Of a stretch of 64,000 nucleotides of DNA, positions 11,060 to 22,449 are shown piece by piece. The notes beneath the pieces are model-generated. The model was not told where the DNA came from. It saw only the letters and a program-made list of their open reading frames with translations, and made no database searches. How positions within the stretch are numbered: the stretch's first letter is position 1; the number at the start of each line of letters is the position of its first letter. The position numbers were made by a program, and so were the translations under genes. Source of the DNA: Cryptomeria japonica. Its lineage: Eukaryota > Streptophyta > Pinopsida > Cupressales > Cupressaceae. Location of the stretch: assembly GCF_030272615.1 (NCBI RefSeq), contig NW_026729275.1, forward strand, positions 55,001 through 119,000. The letters are read 5' to 3'.

Positions 11060-12630
11060 GTTTGTATTTTAATCCTCCTAGATCCCTAACTAATAAGGAC
11101 TGATTAATAATATTCTTCCGACTAGATACAAAAATATGACAACTTGTAAAATAACGGACTCTTTACATCCATGCAACCCATCCTATGAGGCCTTCCATCC
11201 AGACCAATCTCTGATCATCTCTCATCCTAGCTGAGTATATCATCTACTGGTGAATCAGGGCTCTATTGCCTATGATTTCCTCCAAAAAGGTGTCCAGGGA
11301 ACTTACAAAAGGAGAACCTTTAGCATTAAGTCTATGCCACATATAGCCATGAGAGAGATCATGGACAAAGATCTTGGTATGGTTGTCACTCAAAAATTTC
11401 TGGAATTTCTCCTTGTACAGCCTCATCACTAAATACACCTATGAAGAAGCAAAATAATGTGTTAGTCTACAAAAAAGACTCAGTAAGGACCCTCTCTTTT
11501 CTTTGAAACCTTTCTTCATTTCTTATTTTTCATATATAACAAAGAATTTCTCAAGATAACATATTCCAAAATAGATTGATGTCTTTTTCAATGCCTTTAA
11601 TATAACTAGTATCAATATCAAGAGGGTTAATATGCAATGGAAATGAAAAACCAAATATTAACTAGATTTCCTTAGCAATAATACACTCAAAGAATATATG
11701 CCTAGTAGTTTCATTAAATTTACAAATGGTACAAAGAACATCCCATTTATGATCAAATCTAATAGGAAGCTTATCAATAATTAGTAGCCATCTGAATATC
11801 TTCTTTTTGGGAGCTAACGTGTTGCTCGAAACTATTTTAAACATCTTACCCCATTGCATGGGTTCCAAGTCAGAATACCAGTAAGAATCAATGTGTTTGA
11901 TAATACTAATTGTGCACATAAGAGACTTATAAACCGAGATGGAGTTCAACTTACATAACTTAGTGTTGTCACACTAAGAGAAGTCTACAAACCTGTTATC
12001 AATAGTTACACATGTTTTGGGTTTCTTTATTGGAAGCAGGGAGGTCATACTTGCCAGAGAGGTCAACCAAGAGATGAGATCATAATACAAAAAAATCCTT
12101 AAAATAGCAAATACCTCTGTTAGCCCAATTTGTAGCCAAACAACCTTGAGTAAGGGCTAGGGGTTTACCATTATGGAATAAATTCCACCAGACTAACCTT
12201 TCCCTACATATGATATCATCCCTACTAGCTCAATTGTTAGCTATATTGTGCCTAACGCTCTCCCGCACCCTCCAAATTGACTTGAACACCGATGAGCCCA
12301 CAATAGAGACAAAGAATCTTCCAGCTAAGAGCTCACTGAGAGGGAGGGATTTCCAGGATTTAGCGGTTTTGGAAACACCCAAACTAATATTATTTCTAAT
12401 AAGTATCTTCTATGGCTCATTTCCTTCCAATGCATGAAATATCCATTTAGTTGTTGATGTAGTCCCTTGTGTTTTAATATCCTTCAACCCCAATCCCCCG
12501 ATAGCCTTATCCATACAACACCACTGCCACTTGACTAAGTGAGGCTTTCTATTCTCTTTTCCATCTGACCATGGAAATTTTTTGATGATTTTCTGAAACT
12601 CATTAATTTGATAGTTACTGAACAATTATG
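11060..12630 (-). mobile_element. Decayed LINE 3' half, opposite orientation
   Basis: On the minus strand from 12625 it reads FPWSDGKENRKPHLVKWQWC and GGLGLKDIKTQG (post-RT region), then a zf-RVT-like stretch at 11949-11662 with KKKIFRWLLIIDKLPIR and the C-x2-C...H pattern in LCTICKFNETTRHIFFEC. The C-terminal tail at 11438-11244 (YLVMRLYKEKFQKFLSDN) corresponds to the tail of the plus-strand LINE. RT and endonuclease are absent because the unit is cut at about 12630 by the TTAGGG-like array. It is a 5'-truncated or rearranged LINE. Confidence 0.72.
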
Positions 12631-13335
12631 ATGGGTGTTAGTTGAAGATTAGGATTAGGGTCACGACTAATATCATAGTCAGGTTTATGCTTAGGATTTT
12701 CATTAGGGCTAGATTTAGGGTTATGGTTTATACCACAATTGGGGTGAGGGTTAGGGTTAGGATTATGAATAGGGTTAGGGTTAGGGTCATAGTTAGGATT
12801 ATGGATACGGTTAGGGTATACATCATGGGTAGGGTTAGCATTAGGGCCAGGGTAAAGGTTAGGGTTAAGGTTTATGGTCAAGGTCAATATCATAGTTAGG
12901 GTTGGTTTTAGGTTTAGGGGAATGGTTTGGGTTAGAATTTACATCGTCATTAGCATAAGGGTTAGGATTAGGATTAGGATTAGGGCTTAATATTAAGCAT
13001 CTAGGATTATAATTTAGGGTTAGGATTAGGATTATGGACAGGGTTGAAGGTTAAGGATACATATAGGTTTTCAATTAAGGATTAGGATTATTGTTAGTGT
13101 TAGGGTTTATCGTTATGGTTAAGAGTAGGGTTATGGTTAGAATTATGAATAGGGTTAAGGTTTATTGTTATGGTTAACAGTAGGGTTATGGTTATAATTA
13201 TGAATAAGGTTAGGGTTTAGAGTTATAAATAGGATTATGGTTAGGGTTATGGTTTACACGTGGTTGGGATTAGGGTTAGGGTTAGGGTTAGGGTTTAGAT
13301 TATAGTTAGGATTAGGGTAATGGTTATTCCTAGGA
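12630..13335. repeat. G-rich degenerate TTAGGG array (polarity opposite to the other arrays)
   Basis: GGGTTAGGG and GTTAGGATTAGG variants fill the plus strand. They include about four perfect TTAGGG units at 13270-13293 and shorter runs near 12735-12795 and 12958-12988. This is the reverse complement of the array type at 5.9-6.7 and 9.9-11.0 kb. It is bounded by a truncated LINE on the left and a truncated retroelement ORF on the right. It is too degenerate for a functional telomere. Confidence 0.8.
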
Positions 13336-13339
13336 TTAT

Positions 13340-14585
13340 GGATAGATTGACCTTAGGCATTTTGGTTTCCTCTTTGGCCTCTTTCTGTGCATGTTTTTCT
13401 CTTGCCTGCTTCACCTCCTCTCTAGTGCATCCCATCTGCACTACCACTTCCTTAGCCATCTTAGTAACATTCCTTTTTCTAATAGGTGCAATGAATTGTT
13501 TATGCAATTTGAAGGTCTTTCTCCTTAAATGTTCCAAATATTACTTCTTTTGGATCAACTGAATGCTTCAATAGGTGTTGTGCATATTCCTCAAGTGGGA
13601 TGAAGCAAATAGTTTTCTCATACCTCTCTACAATCTCCTTAGGGATTCTTTCTCTTTTTTTCATTGCAACTTGTAAATATTTGAAATAACCCCAAAGAGA
13701 AGATATTATCATTGTGGAATCTCCTATTCCCCACAATCCCTCTTTCATTTGTATTTCCACTGGTCTATCATAGGCTCATTGGACCTTTCCTTTTACACCG
13801 GGTATCTCATTCAGGAAATATAAGGCCAAGCAAATAAGAAGAGTCCCATATTTAAAAGTGTTCTTCTTATCTTGCTTAATTTTCTTCAAATTACTCGCCA
13901 ACTCATTCAGAAGGACTGTATAAAGATCATACCTCGTGTCATTCTTTAACATTTGACGTGCATAGTATATGGCAATTCCAGAGATAGAGTTGTGTCTGCT
14001 AGACTGGTAAACTTTCTATCTGACCATCATTGATGCAAAATTCACATCATGCTCTAGAATGTCATTTATGGTCATCACTCTACTATCAAACATGGAACCA
14101 ATAGTGGCTATCACTGTGTTATTCGATACTTTCCTCAGACCAGGTACTTCACTGGTTTCATTGAGGCATATCACAGCTTGAATTTCCTGCTTGGTGATCT
14201 TGTGAGGTCTATCAAGCCATATGAACTAATCATGAACTCGATTGACAATATATCGGATCCATTCTTCTTCATTGAACAATGAAAAATGGATGAACTGCGA
14301 AAAACCCTTGTCTTGAAGAACCTTATACTCTGGTTTGAGGATTCCCAAAGTGTTCAAAAAATGTTTGTTATACAGGTTCAACATGTCAACATTACCAGGC
14401 TCCTCAAGATCACAATGGATGTATTCCCTACTACCCTCATTGTGAAGGATGTTATGGGGTATAGAAGAAAAAGCACCTTCTGGATCATCTTCAATAGACT
14501 TGAAAGGGTGTTCCTTGAAAACAGGTCTGGCTCTATCCTTAATTTCAACAACCAATGGGGTAGAAATACCAGAAGTTGAATCCAT
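13340..14585 (-). pseudogene. Retroelement ORF related to the E1 ORF (decayed, about 415 codons)
   Basis: The minus-strand ATG at 14585 opens MDSTSGISTPLVVEIKDRAR. The frame continues to about 13500 with three in-frame stops (first at 14226), then shifts frame near 13530 and ends in the TTAGGG-like array at about 13340. Readable segments include LGILKPEYKVLQDKGFSQF and IPKEIVERYEKTICFIPLEEY. The last segment (FKLHKQF...MGCTREEVKQAREKH) is homologous to the start of the E1 ORF at 3213/59547. There is no catalytic motif. I infer a structural or accessory protein of a plant LTR retroelement lineage. Confidence 0.6.
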
Positions 14586-14967
14586 TTTGAACTTAGGGTT
14601 TATGGAAATAGATAGTCTAAAATAGATAAATACCTTGATTCATAACCGAGCGCTGAAATTATCTTTAGGATCTCTCAAATTACTATTGAGATCGCCAAAT
14701 TACTTTTCTCTTCTTCTTTGCATTATTCTCTTGATCTCATTGTGACAAATGAAACTTTGAAATCCCCGTTTAACTTTTAAAAACATAATTCTTCATTGAA
14801 ATAAATACTACAACCGGTTAGCTTGATTTTCATAGAGTTGCTTATCGAAGTATCAAATCATCTCTGAAACTTCTAGATAACATCTGCGTATATAATTGAA
14901 GCCTTATGCAACCTTCCAGAATTGATTGCAGATCACCGAAGAGGGGGTTCTAATTATCAGTATGAAA

Positions 14968-14983
14968 AGTTCCCCCTAAGGCA
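14968..14983 (-). other. Polypurine-tract-like sequence after the zinc-knuckle ORF
   Basis: The minus strand reads CCTTAGGGGGAAC just after the end of the gag-like ORF at 14991. A purine tract of this kind normally lies directly before a 3' LTR. Its position right behind gag, with no pol in between, suggests a non-autonomous element. Confidence 0.4.
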
Positions 14984-14990
14984 TTAAGCC

Positions 14991-16205
14991 CTAGTTACCA
15001 GATGAAGATCCTGCAATGGATTCAGGTGGATATCCATTATCTATTTTAAATTCATCTTTTCTAACACACATATTCTCATGTTTGTCTCTAATTTCTTCTA
15101 CTTTTATCTTTCCCTTCTCATCTGATTTTTTCTTCTCTATCGAAGCACTATTCTTTCTTATGCAGTACTTAGCAATGTGACTGATTTTATTGCATGCACG
15201 ACAAACAACATTTTGCACAGCTCTAAAGTTCATCCATTTTGGTCTCATCCTGCACTGGTTAGAGATATGTCCAAACATCCCACAAGCATGGCACCTCTTT
15301 TGTTAGAAGTTATTCATTGCTTCTCTACACATATTTGACTTGTGACTATAATTATTGCATATGAAACACTAACCAGTAAAGATAGGACCATTATACATGT
15401 TGTTCATTCCATTGTTCATCCTACTTTTACATTGATTCGTCATATGACCAGATTTATTGCAATTAAAGCATCTACCATTGAATTTATGAGCATTTGGTTG
15501 TCTTACTGAAGGATTCTTTCTCTTCTTCTAATTGGGTTTTGCATTTCTTTGTCTAGATTCAAAGGATTCACCTTTCTCAAATCTAATTCCTCGCATGTCC
15601 TTTCCATGTCTCTATCTTTCCAGCATCTCATCAAGACTTGCTGAGCTAGATTTGAATTTGTCTTTATAATAATTAGCAATAGAAAGTTCATCCCTTAAGG
15701 TAGCAATATGTCTTTCAAGTTCTTGACCATTATTCCTTGACTGTGTAAACCCAAGATTTAACTAATCATTCTCATAGATAAGCCTGAAGCATTCATTATC
15801 TCTTTCCTTCAATGATTGTGTCTAATTTTCTTCATTTTTCTTTTGGTCCTCAATCTCCTTAGTCAACCTCATCACAATGGATTGCATCTCATTCTTCAAT
15901 GCAACATTCTCTCTCTCAAGCTTGTCAACTTCATCAACTTTACCTTAATTTTCCATGATTTGGTCTTCTTTCTCCTTTAGCCTATCCATCAATTATTTCC
16001 TTTTGTCTCTTGAAGTTATCACTTGATCCTTCAAGTCATTAATGAAATCATCATTAGCATTGAAATTTTTCTTCAAAGAACTAATCTCATTTCTTGTTGC
16101 ATCAAGATCCCCAAGTGCCACACTGAGTTGTCTTTGAAAACCGAAATCCATTGATTCAATCTCCCGGACCTTCCTCAAGAATATTATTTTAAACCCATAG
16201 AACAT
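14991..16205 (-). pseudogene. Gag-like ORF with coiled coil and four CCHC zinc knuckles (decayed)
   Basis: Read from 16205 down, the protein starts in a coiled-coil region (IESMDFGFQRQLSVALGDLD, ISSLKKNFNANDDFINDLK, LERENVALKNEMQSIVMRL). It continues with a basic linker and then four CX2CX4HX4C knuckles: CFNCNKSGHMTNQC at 15470-15429, CFICNNYSHKSNMC, CHACGMFGHISNQC and CRACNKISHIAKYC, ending about 15168. From the second part of the coil onwards all lie in one frame but are separated by in-frame stops, including before the second and third knuckles. A lysine-rich acidic tail follows to 14991. CCHC knuckles bind nucleic acid in retroelement Gag proteins. No protease or RT follows. Confidence 0.7.
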
Positions 16206-18160
16206 TAATCATGATCTATGACACATCTAACACTTCTAACATATTATTTTCATCTTAATGTATCAATGCAAATATTCCCAAGTTAATAATCCTAGTATCC
16301 TAAACATTCCACACCCCTTTAGAATATAGCTGAAACCATTTCCCTATAAAAAGAATCACATAATCCTCATTACATTACATATTACATCTCATACAAGGAG
16401 TGCATTACAAATATGAATTATGTGCCTCAAATAGGAGATCATGTTATACACTAAATACATGAATAATATCCAAATTACATATTAAAATAAAATTTCTTGA
16501 ACATATAAAATAGATCACATCTGCTTTAGGAGTCCATAGTGCAAGAACTAAAGAGAAGTAGAAGCATCCTCAATCACACACACAAAGATCTATCAAAGAA
16601 ATCTTAAAGGAAGAAGGAATCAAACAACCCGACCATGTTGAACAAAAAGGGTCCACCCCACATGCTTTAGAGAATGACATAAGGCCCCACACACTCTAGA
16701 CTTAGGTTGACACCTATAATCCAAGGAAATATAAAACATAGGAAAAATAGCAACAAATTGAAGACTAACAACATAAGGCATAGGCTTAACCACATTTCAC
16801 AGATTCACTAGAGGCTTCCAAAAACAACAAGGACTAAGGCTATAGGACATGCATAGGGAAGAGTGTCATCACATGCCATCAACAATGGTCATCCTAATAG
16901 TCTCTCACTAGACCTCGACGCCCAAGTGACACCCATCTAGAACCAACTCAACCCTTGGCAAAAACAAGGGAGTACAACTTTATGCCAACATGGCCTTCCC
17001 AAATTCATCCTGAGCCTGAACTAGCACTCTTGACCATGAGTGGTGAATCATTATTAGCTTGTTAATGTGAAAACTACCCAACCCCTAAATTAATTAATTC
17101 AGATTATCACTTAATTAAAACAAGTTCCAATGAGATCTCTTGGTAGCCACTTTGGGCCTCAACACCCACTTGGAAGCCACTCCTCCTATCATGTTCCTAG
17201 AACATAGGGATCAATCATAGATACAAAGATCTCATAAAATGTACATGAAACATCATCACATGGGTTCTGTATCAAAAACTGAACCACATTCACAAATCTG
17301 TTCCATAACACATTATTCAAATAGATCTCATGCAACATCTAGTTGTCCAACTGATATAACAAAAAGTTTGAATAACAAGAAGGAAGATTTATCACATAAA
17401 ATCCTCTTATTCCATCGAAATAGCCTTTGGGAAAAATACCACAACAAATCACAAACAGCATGAAATGAGCCGCAATATAAAACTGCGTAACTAACTAAAT
17501 TTCCTGGGCATTCTTCGCATATGCAATTTTATTAGTAAACAAAATTATAACTGCCTCGGTATATAGCAATGTAAAATGCAGTGCTATATAGATGGTAGGG
17601 AGCAGTTTGAATGAACAAGGATAGGTCAATTGGATTATGAGATAAGGTAAGTATTTGCGATCATTGTTTGACAAAATGTCTCAAAGTAAAATGAGGTCTC
17701 ATGGAATGCCTTGTTTGTAGCGTATGTTCGACAATTTGTTAAAAGGATGTTATTCAGATGCGGGAGCGGATGGTTTAAATTTCAATATTGTTTTAGAGGC
17801 GTAATTGTGCAGCAGGAGTAGACTTTGATATTTCGGATTAGGTTCTGACATCTACCGTCCTGCTCCCCAAACAACAAAGATATATTTTAACCTATCAAGG
17901 TCAAGTTTTGATGGAGATTAAATTTAGTTGAATAATAATTATTGTTTAAAATAGTATTACAAAAGATACGCAGGAGAGATATACGCAATAAAAAGCTATA
18001 CTGCATTCAACAAGAAGAAAAGTATATTAAAACAATAAATGCTTATATATCACATGACATGTTTTCAAAAAACATATAATGTCAATGAACTAAACGATTC
18101 CCTAGAATAACTAGCTAGAAGATCATATATATTTGGAAAAAAATCGAGCCAAATGGGAAT
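16206..18160. other. No gene recognised
   Basis: This is AT-rich sequence without an open frame of convincing composition. It may include decayed LTR sequence upstream of the gag relic, but I see no defined ends. Confidence 0.4.
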
Positions 18161-18164
18161 ATAA

Positions 18165-18650
18165 TTATGCGTAGGTCCACTTCGTCTCTTGCATGATTGC
18201 CTCCTCTTCCTGTTCACTGAAATCATTCTCTATCTTAAATATCTGGCGCAATTCTTCCACACTTTTGTCTTTCAATAAATCTGCCCCTGCCTTCAATAAC
18301 AAACAAAAAAGATCTTCGATTTCTAGAAAATTCGCAGCCAAAAGAATGTGGCAGAAGGTCACCTGATTTTTATCCGCAGAAAGAGCCTTTTCAGCGAATT
18401 CATTATTCTGGTATAGTGCATGAGCATGGAATTTACAGTAGTCTAATACCATCTCCAGCACTTTGCCGCTTTTGATGTTACGACAAGGAATAGGAAACCT
18501 TAGAGGCTCCATTCCTGTGTCTTTCTCTATAAAATTCTTTACGACCTCTGATTCCATTGCAACCACTTTTTCCACTTCGAAATCTTCATACACTTCCTCA
18601 TCTCTCAACAGCCTGAATGTCACTGTATTCGCCGCCATTTTATTCTCCAT
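18165..18650 (-). CDS. SKP1-like protein (SCF ubiquitin ligase adaptor family)
   Basis: This single open frame of 161 codons starts ATGGAGAATAAAATG at 18650 and ends TAA at 18165. SKP1 proteins link F-box proteins to cullin-1 in SCF E3 ubiquitin ligases. Residues about 9-70 match the BTB/POZ-like Skp1 fold (FEVEKVVAMESEVVKNFIE, then IPCRNIKSGKVLEMVLDYCKFH). Residues about 100-160 match the C-terminal Skp1 dimerisation/F-box-binding domain (FCHILLAANFLEIEDLFCLL, VEELRQIFKIENDFSEQEEE, ending ETKWTYA where canonical proteins end near NQWAFE). Length is normal for the family. The linker lacks the usual acidic run, and the sequence is diverged, like members of expanded plant SKP1 families. There is no intron. 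A second, truncated copy lies near 48988-49095. The frame looks intact, though expression cannot be judged. Confidence 0.88.
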   Translation of the reverse strand: MENKMAANTVTFRLLRDEEVYEDFEVEKVVAMESEVVKNFIEKDTGMEPLRFPIPCRNIKSGKVLEMVLDYCKFHAHALYQNNEFAEKALSADKNQVTFCHILLAANFLEIEDLFCLLLKAGADLLKDKSVEELRQIFKIENDFSEQEEEAIMQETKWTYA

Positions 18651-18762
18651 GAAATTAAATACTACTATTGAAATAATCGAACTGTAAAAAAGTTTTCAAA
18701 GATGAGAATTTCGAAAGGAAATGTATTTGTATAATGTATTGAATGGGGAACATCTGGTTCCT

Positions 18763-18770
18763 ATTTTAAA
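18763..18770 (-). promoter_or_regulatory. Possible TATA-like box of the SKP1-like gene
   Basis: The minus strand reads TTTAAAATAGG about 115 bp upstream of the ATG. It is AT-rich surroundings, so this is only a position-based suggestion. Confidence 0.3.
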
Positions 18771-19101
18771 GCCTCCCCTTGCAATATTTTAATGTGTGCG
18801 ACTTTTGGGTTAATTTTATTGTTGGAGTTCGTTAATAATAGTATATAGTGCTATTATTATTGTTTTATTTATTTTAATAATGATTTTGCTTAATTTATTA
18901 TTTAGATTTAATAACACAATATAAAAATAATTCAATTGTAAGAAAATTAAATAGCTAAAACAATTGTAGAAGGAGGGGAGTCCTTATCATTACATTTCCC
19001 CAAAGTTTGAATGGAAGTAGGATTAGAATCAACTACATTTCCCTAAAGCTTCAATGGAAGTAACACTACTACCAACTAACTTCAAGTCAATGAGGGAATG
19101 G

Positions 19102-19304
19102 CTTAAATCACACACACTAAGCTTATATTTCTAGGCTTAAAAGTGTTAAATACTCAGAGTTGACTGACATCTTCTAGGCTTAATATGTTGCTTAATGTAT
19201 GTTGTCACACTAAGAATACACTTCTATGCTTAAAAGTGTTAAACACTTAGAGTTGACTAACAACCTTTAGGCTTTAATTTGTTGCTTAGTGTGTGTGGCT
19301 TAAG
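19102..19304. mobile_element. 203-bp MITE-like element made of two tandem halves
   Basis: The ends are inverted repeats of 21 bp (19102-19122 and 19284-19304) that match at 19 positions: CTTAAATCACACACACTAAGC against the complement of GCTTAGTGTGTGTGGCTTAAG. The interior is a tandem duplication of about 96 bp; both halves contain AGGCTTAAAAGTGTTAA or its variant and AGAGTTGACT. No TA or other target duplication could be fixed. Confidence 0.7.
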
Positions 19305-20389
19305 ATTGGTTGTCAATGAGCACATAATGTTATATACGAGTATCGTCAAAATATTATTGAGCACACGTCATCATGCTGATGGGAAGAGAAAAAATATAGT
19401 TGTGAAGGCTAGGGCCAATGATTACAACATTTTTTTTTTGTTAGGGTTGAGTGCTACAAAAATAAAAAATATAGTATCTTTCCATAGATTGGTTATGATC
19501 TCCCTAGCATCATCAAGGAGGCCAGTATGAGGGATCAAAGAATTTGAAAATAAGTAAAGGAGCATTGCTCCAATAATGCAAACTTATAAATAAACAGACC
19601 TTCTCAAGTATAACTATATTTTATTTCATTTGACTTTGTATAAGCACATTAGAGAAATAGTGTATACAAATAAGTGAACATAAAAGATGTATCCTATAAA
19701 ATATTACTTTTATCTTTGTTTGAAAACATTTTTTTTCAGCTAAGTTTATAAGGGAACCAAGCATAAGTCATGGCATTATAAAATCAATTAATTTGATTTT
19801 AAATAAGTGTTTATTATTTAAATCATCTTATAATTTAAATAATAAAATGTACAATGATATTTGATTTGCTAATGACTTTATATCTTCAATAAAAATTTAT
19901 TTTTATGCATTTTTTTATTTTATTCCCAAAGGCATGAAATTGCATTGTGAAACATAAGTTCGTATTTGTTGATTAACTTGTTTGGCTCGTGGAGAATAAG
20001 GTAAACAAATTAAAATTAAAAATCTCACCAAAGCTATATATTCCTCACTATTCCACAAGGAAATTAGGGTTTGGTGACGAATGGGCACAGGATAGCAGGA
20101 AGAAGTTAGGGTTTTGTATTTGATGGCTTTCTTCTACCCAGCGATCTTGTTCTCTGATTAGCCTTGTTTTAAACACCATGTTTGCATACTGAAGGTGCTA
20201 CTTGTAACGGAGTGATTCTTATAGAGAAGAGAGCATTGCCAGGAACGATAAGGGGTGGGATAGAACAGGCGCATTCCATTTTTTCTCTTTTATCGTCGGT
20301 GTTTCTCTTGGGCATGTGTATAATAAAGTACCTAGTGGGCTCTACTCCATTTCCTAGATCAAGAAAAATTCAGCAATAAGGATGAATTT

Positions 20390-20704
20390 ATGGGGAGATA
20401 CAAGAACTTGAGCTGGGTGGTTGAGAATGCAATCGCTAATTTACAAAAAGAACTATGGCCTCATATTCTCCGAACAGTCATCAAAGATGCTGAGAAGTCT
20501 TTAGCCCGTAAAATTGAAAGAATTTTGCGAGTTGAGATGTCTCCTCTCTAGAAACAGTATTATAAATGGATTTTGGAGTGGCTTGCAATTCCCCCGATTT
20601 TCTTATATCCTATCAAGACAATTTACTCTATTAATGTAAAGAAGAATTTGAATTATTTGGTAAAACGAAGGGCATTTTACAGAAAAAGTTTTCTGCTTTT
20701 TTAG
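20390..20704 (+). pseudogene. Unrecognised ORF with one in-frame stop
   Basis: From the ATG at 20390 the frame gives MGRYKNLSWVVENAIANLQK and KELWPHILRTVIKDAEKSLA, then KIERILRVEMSP before TAG at 20549. It continues open to TAG at 20702 with a hydrophobic stretch (WLAIPPIFLYPIKTIY) and a basic end. A hydrophobic segment in another frame (20270-20330) lies just upstream, after leader-like sequence with TTAGGGTTT at 20065-20115. The W..N....LWP.I....A pattern faintly recalls the start of SMP domains in plant synaptotagmin-like tethers, but the match is too weak to name it. Confidence 0.3.
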
Positions 20705-22390
20705 CGCTACTTAATGCGTTTTCCTTCTATTTTTGTTGATTTCTCAGGCTCAAAGTAATGTGCTTGATGGCTTATTATTTATGGTTTTTGAAATCAGGTG
20801 TGGGAACAAGCCTTTGGAGTATTATTTATGGTTTTTGTTTGTAGATTAATACCGAGTGTTGAAAGTTGAGTATGTTTGGGCTTGAAGGTTTTCAATGTGT
20901 GTTGGTTTCATTTTACAAAATACACATATGCTATAAGGGTATAAAATACACGTGTTGGTTTCATTTGATGAAAGTTTCAAAGGAACAAGGAAATGTGATA
21001 GAGGGGTTTGTGCTTACTTGGCATTTGTGTCTAAAGATATCTCTTATTGTTGCAGGGGCACTGTGATCTGTCTATCATTAAATGTGATTTGAAATCATTA
21101 AATGCTTTCCTTGATGCACTCTAAAATGTTAAACATTTAGATTCTGTGTTGTAGTAACAGTTGGAGGAGTTGTGGAGAGTGATGTGTTCATTGTTGGTTT
21201 TTAAAATGTGTATGATAGAATGTTGTTTTTTTAAGGAGATATCATTTTGACCAATGAGCATAAAAGGGAAATATAGGATATATATTTTCACCGAGATGTA
21301 AAATGGTTTCATATAATTATCAAAAAGAGTAAAATAGTTATTTTATGAAAGAGGAGTAAAGTATTTAATTGCAAAATAAAGTGCAACAACAAAGTAAATG
21401 GTTTCACTTAATATTTTATAGGAGATGGTAAATGGAAGGAATTAAAAACTTTGTGAAAATGATATATAAATGGACTAAATATTTTTACATTTAAAAAGAC
21501 AAGATGCAAATGCAAAGGAAATTTAATTCACTTAAGTGAATAATATTTCAAGGAGGATAATTACTTGAGGCAACATTGAAATAATTTAACAAGAGAATTA
21601 AAGGTACAAGCGTTATGTTGCAATCATATATTTTCACTCGAGTGAAATTGTGTCCATGAGAGGTCCTAAGTGGGGACAACCTGGAAATTCAGTTGTTGGC
21701 ATGTGGGTTGAATCATGGAAATTGTTATACACAAATATGAAATGTTGTGTATAAACATTAGTTCAAGGTATTATTATTGTCAAATGATATTTCTTCTAAT
21801 GTGAAAAAATATTTCATGGGAAAGAAAAGGAAAAAGTTATCTTGTTGAAAACAAAATAAAGAATTTGCAAATTGGAAGTTGAATTTAAAAGAGGGGAAAT
21901 ATTTGTGAAGATCAAACAAAGGGAAGGGAACAAGTGTCAGCAATAGATTGCGAGGTAAAATAGAGAGGATGCTGAAAATAGGTTTTGGAAAGAATGTGTA
22001 GATTGTAAATGCGTTCTCTCATGGAAATACCAATCAGATTATGAAGTATTTTTTATAATATCATTAAATTGTCTTCAAGATGTGCATTTTGAATCATATG
22101 AACTCCAATACCAAAGACATTTAAAGTTGTCATTGTGTCTTCTTTGTAATTGTATTATTTGTTCATTGCTCTTTTCAAGTAAAAAATAATATGTTTTGAT
22201 TTAATAATTGTGTTCTTGAGTGAATGATATGGATTAATAACTAGAACTAAACGATTGCAAAAGAAAATTTGTTAATGTAATTCATTAACATAATAAAATC
22301 TATTTATTAGGTTTGAGTCATTGTTAATGTAATTCATATTACCCTTTCCCCAAAATTATTATATGAGTTTGGGAAATGGTGCATGATTGT
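20705..22390. other. No gene recognised
   Basis: AT-rich intergenic sequence. There are short hydrophobic open frames but no recognisable domain or repeat structure. Confidence 0.4.
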
Positions 22391-22397
22391 CCAGAAC

Positions 22398-22449
22398 TAT
22401 TGAGTTCCTTTTCAAGATTGAACTATTGAGTTCCTTTTCAAGATTGCCA
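22398..22449. repeat. Two tandem copies of a 26-bp unit
   Basis: AACTATTGAGTTCC followed by TTTTCAAGATTG occurs twice in direct succession. Confidence 0.85.

Noticed and set aside
12642-12899. Open frames of Arg/Val- or Asn/Pro-rich repeats on both strands
   Set aside because: They are translations of the TTAGGG-like array, not proteins.
12630-13335. A chromosome end or functional telomere
   Set aside because: The TTAGGG-type units are degenerate, non-uniform and flanked on both sides by transposon sequence.
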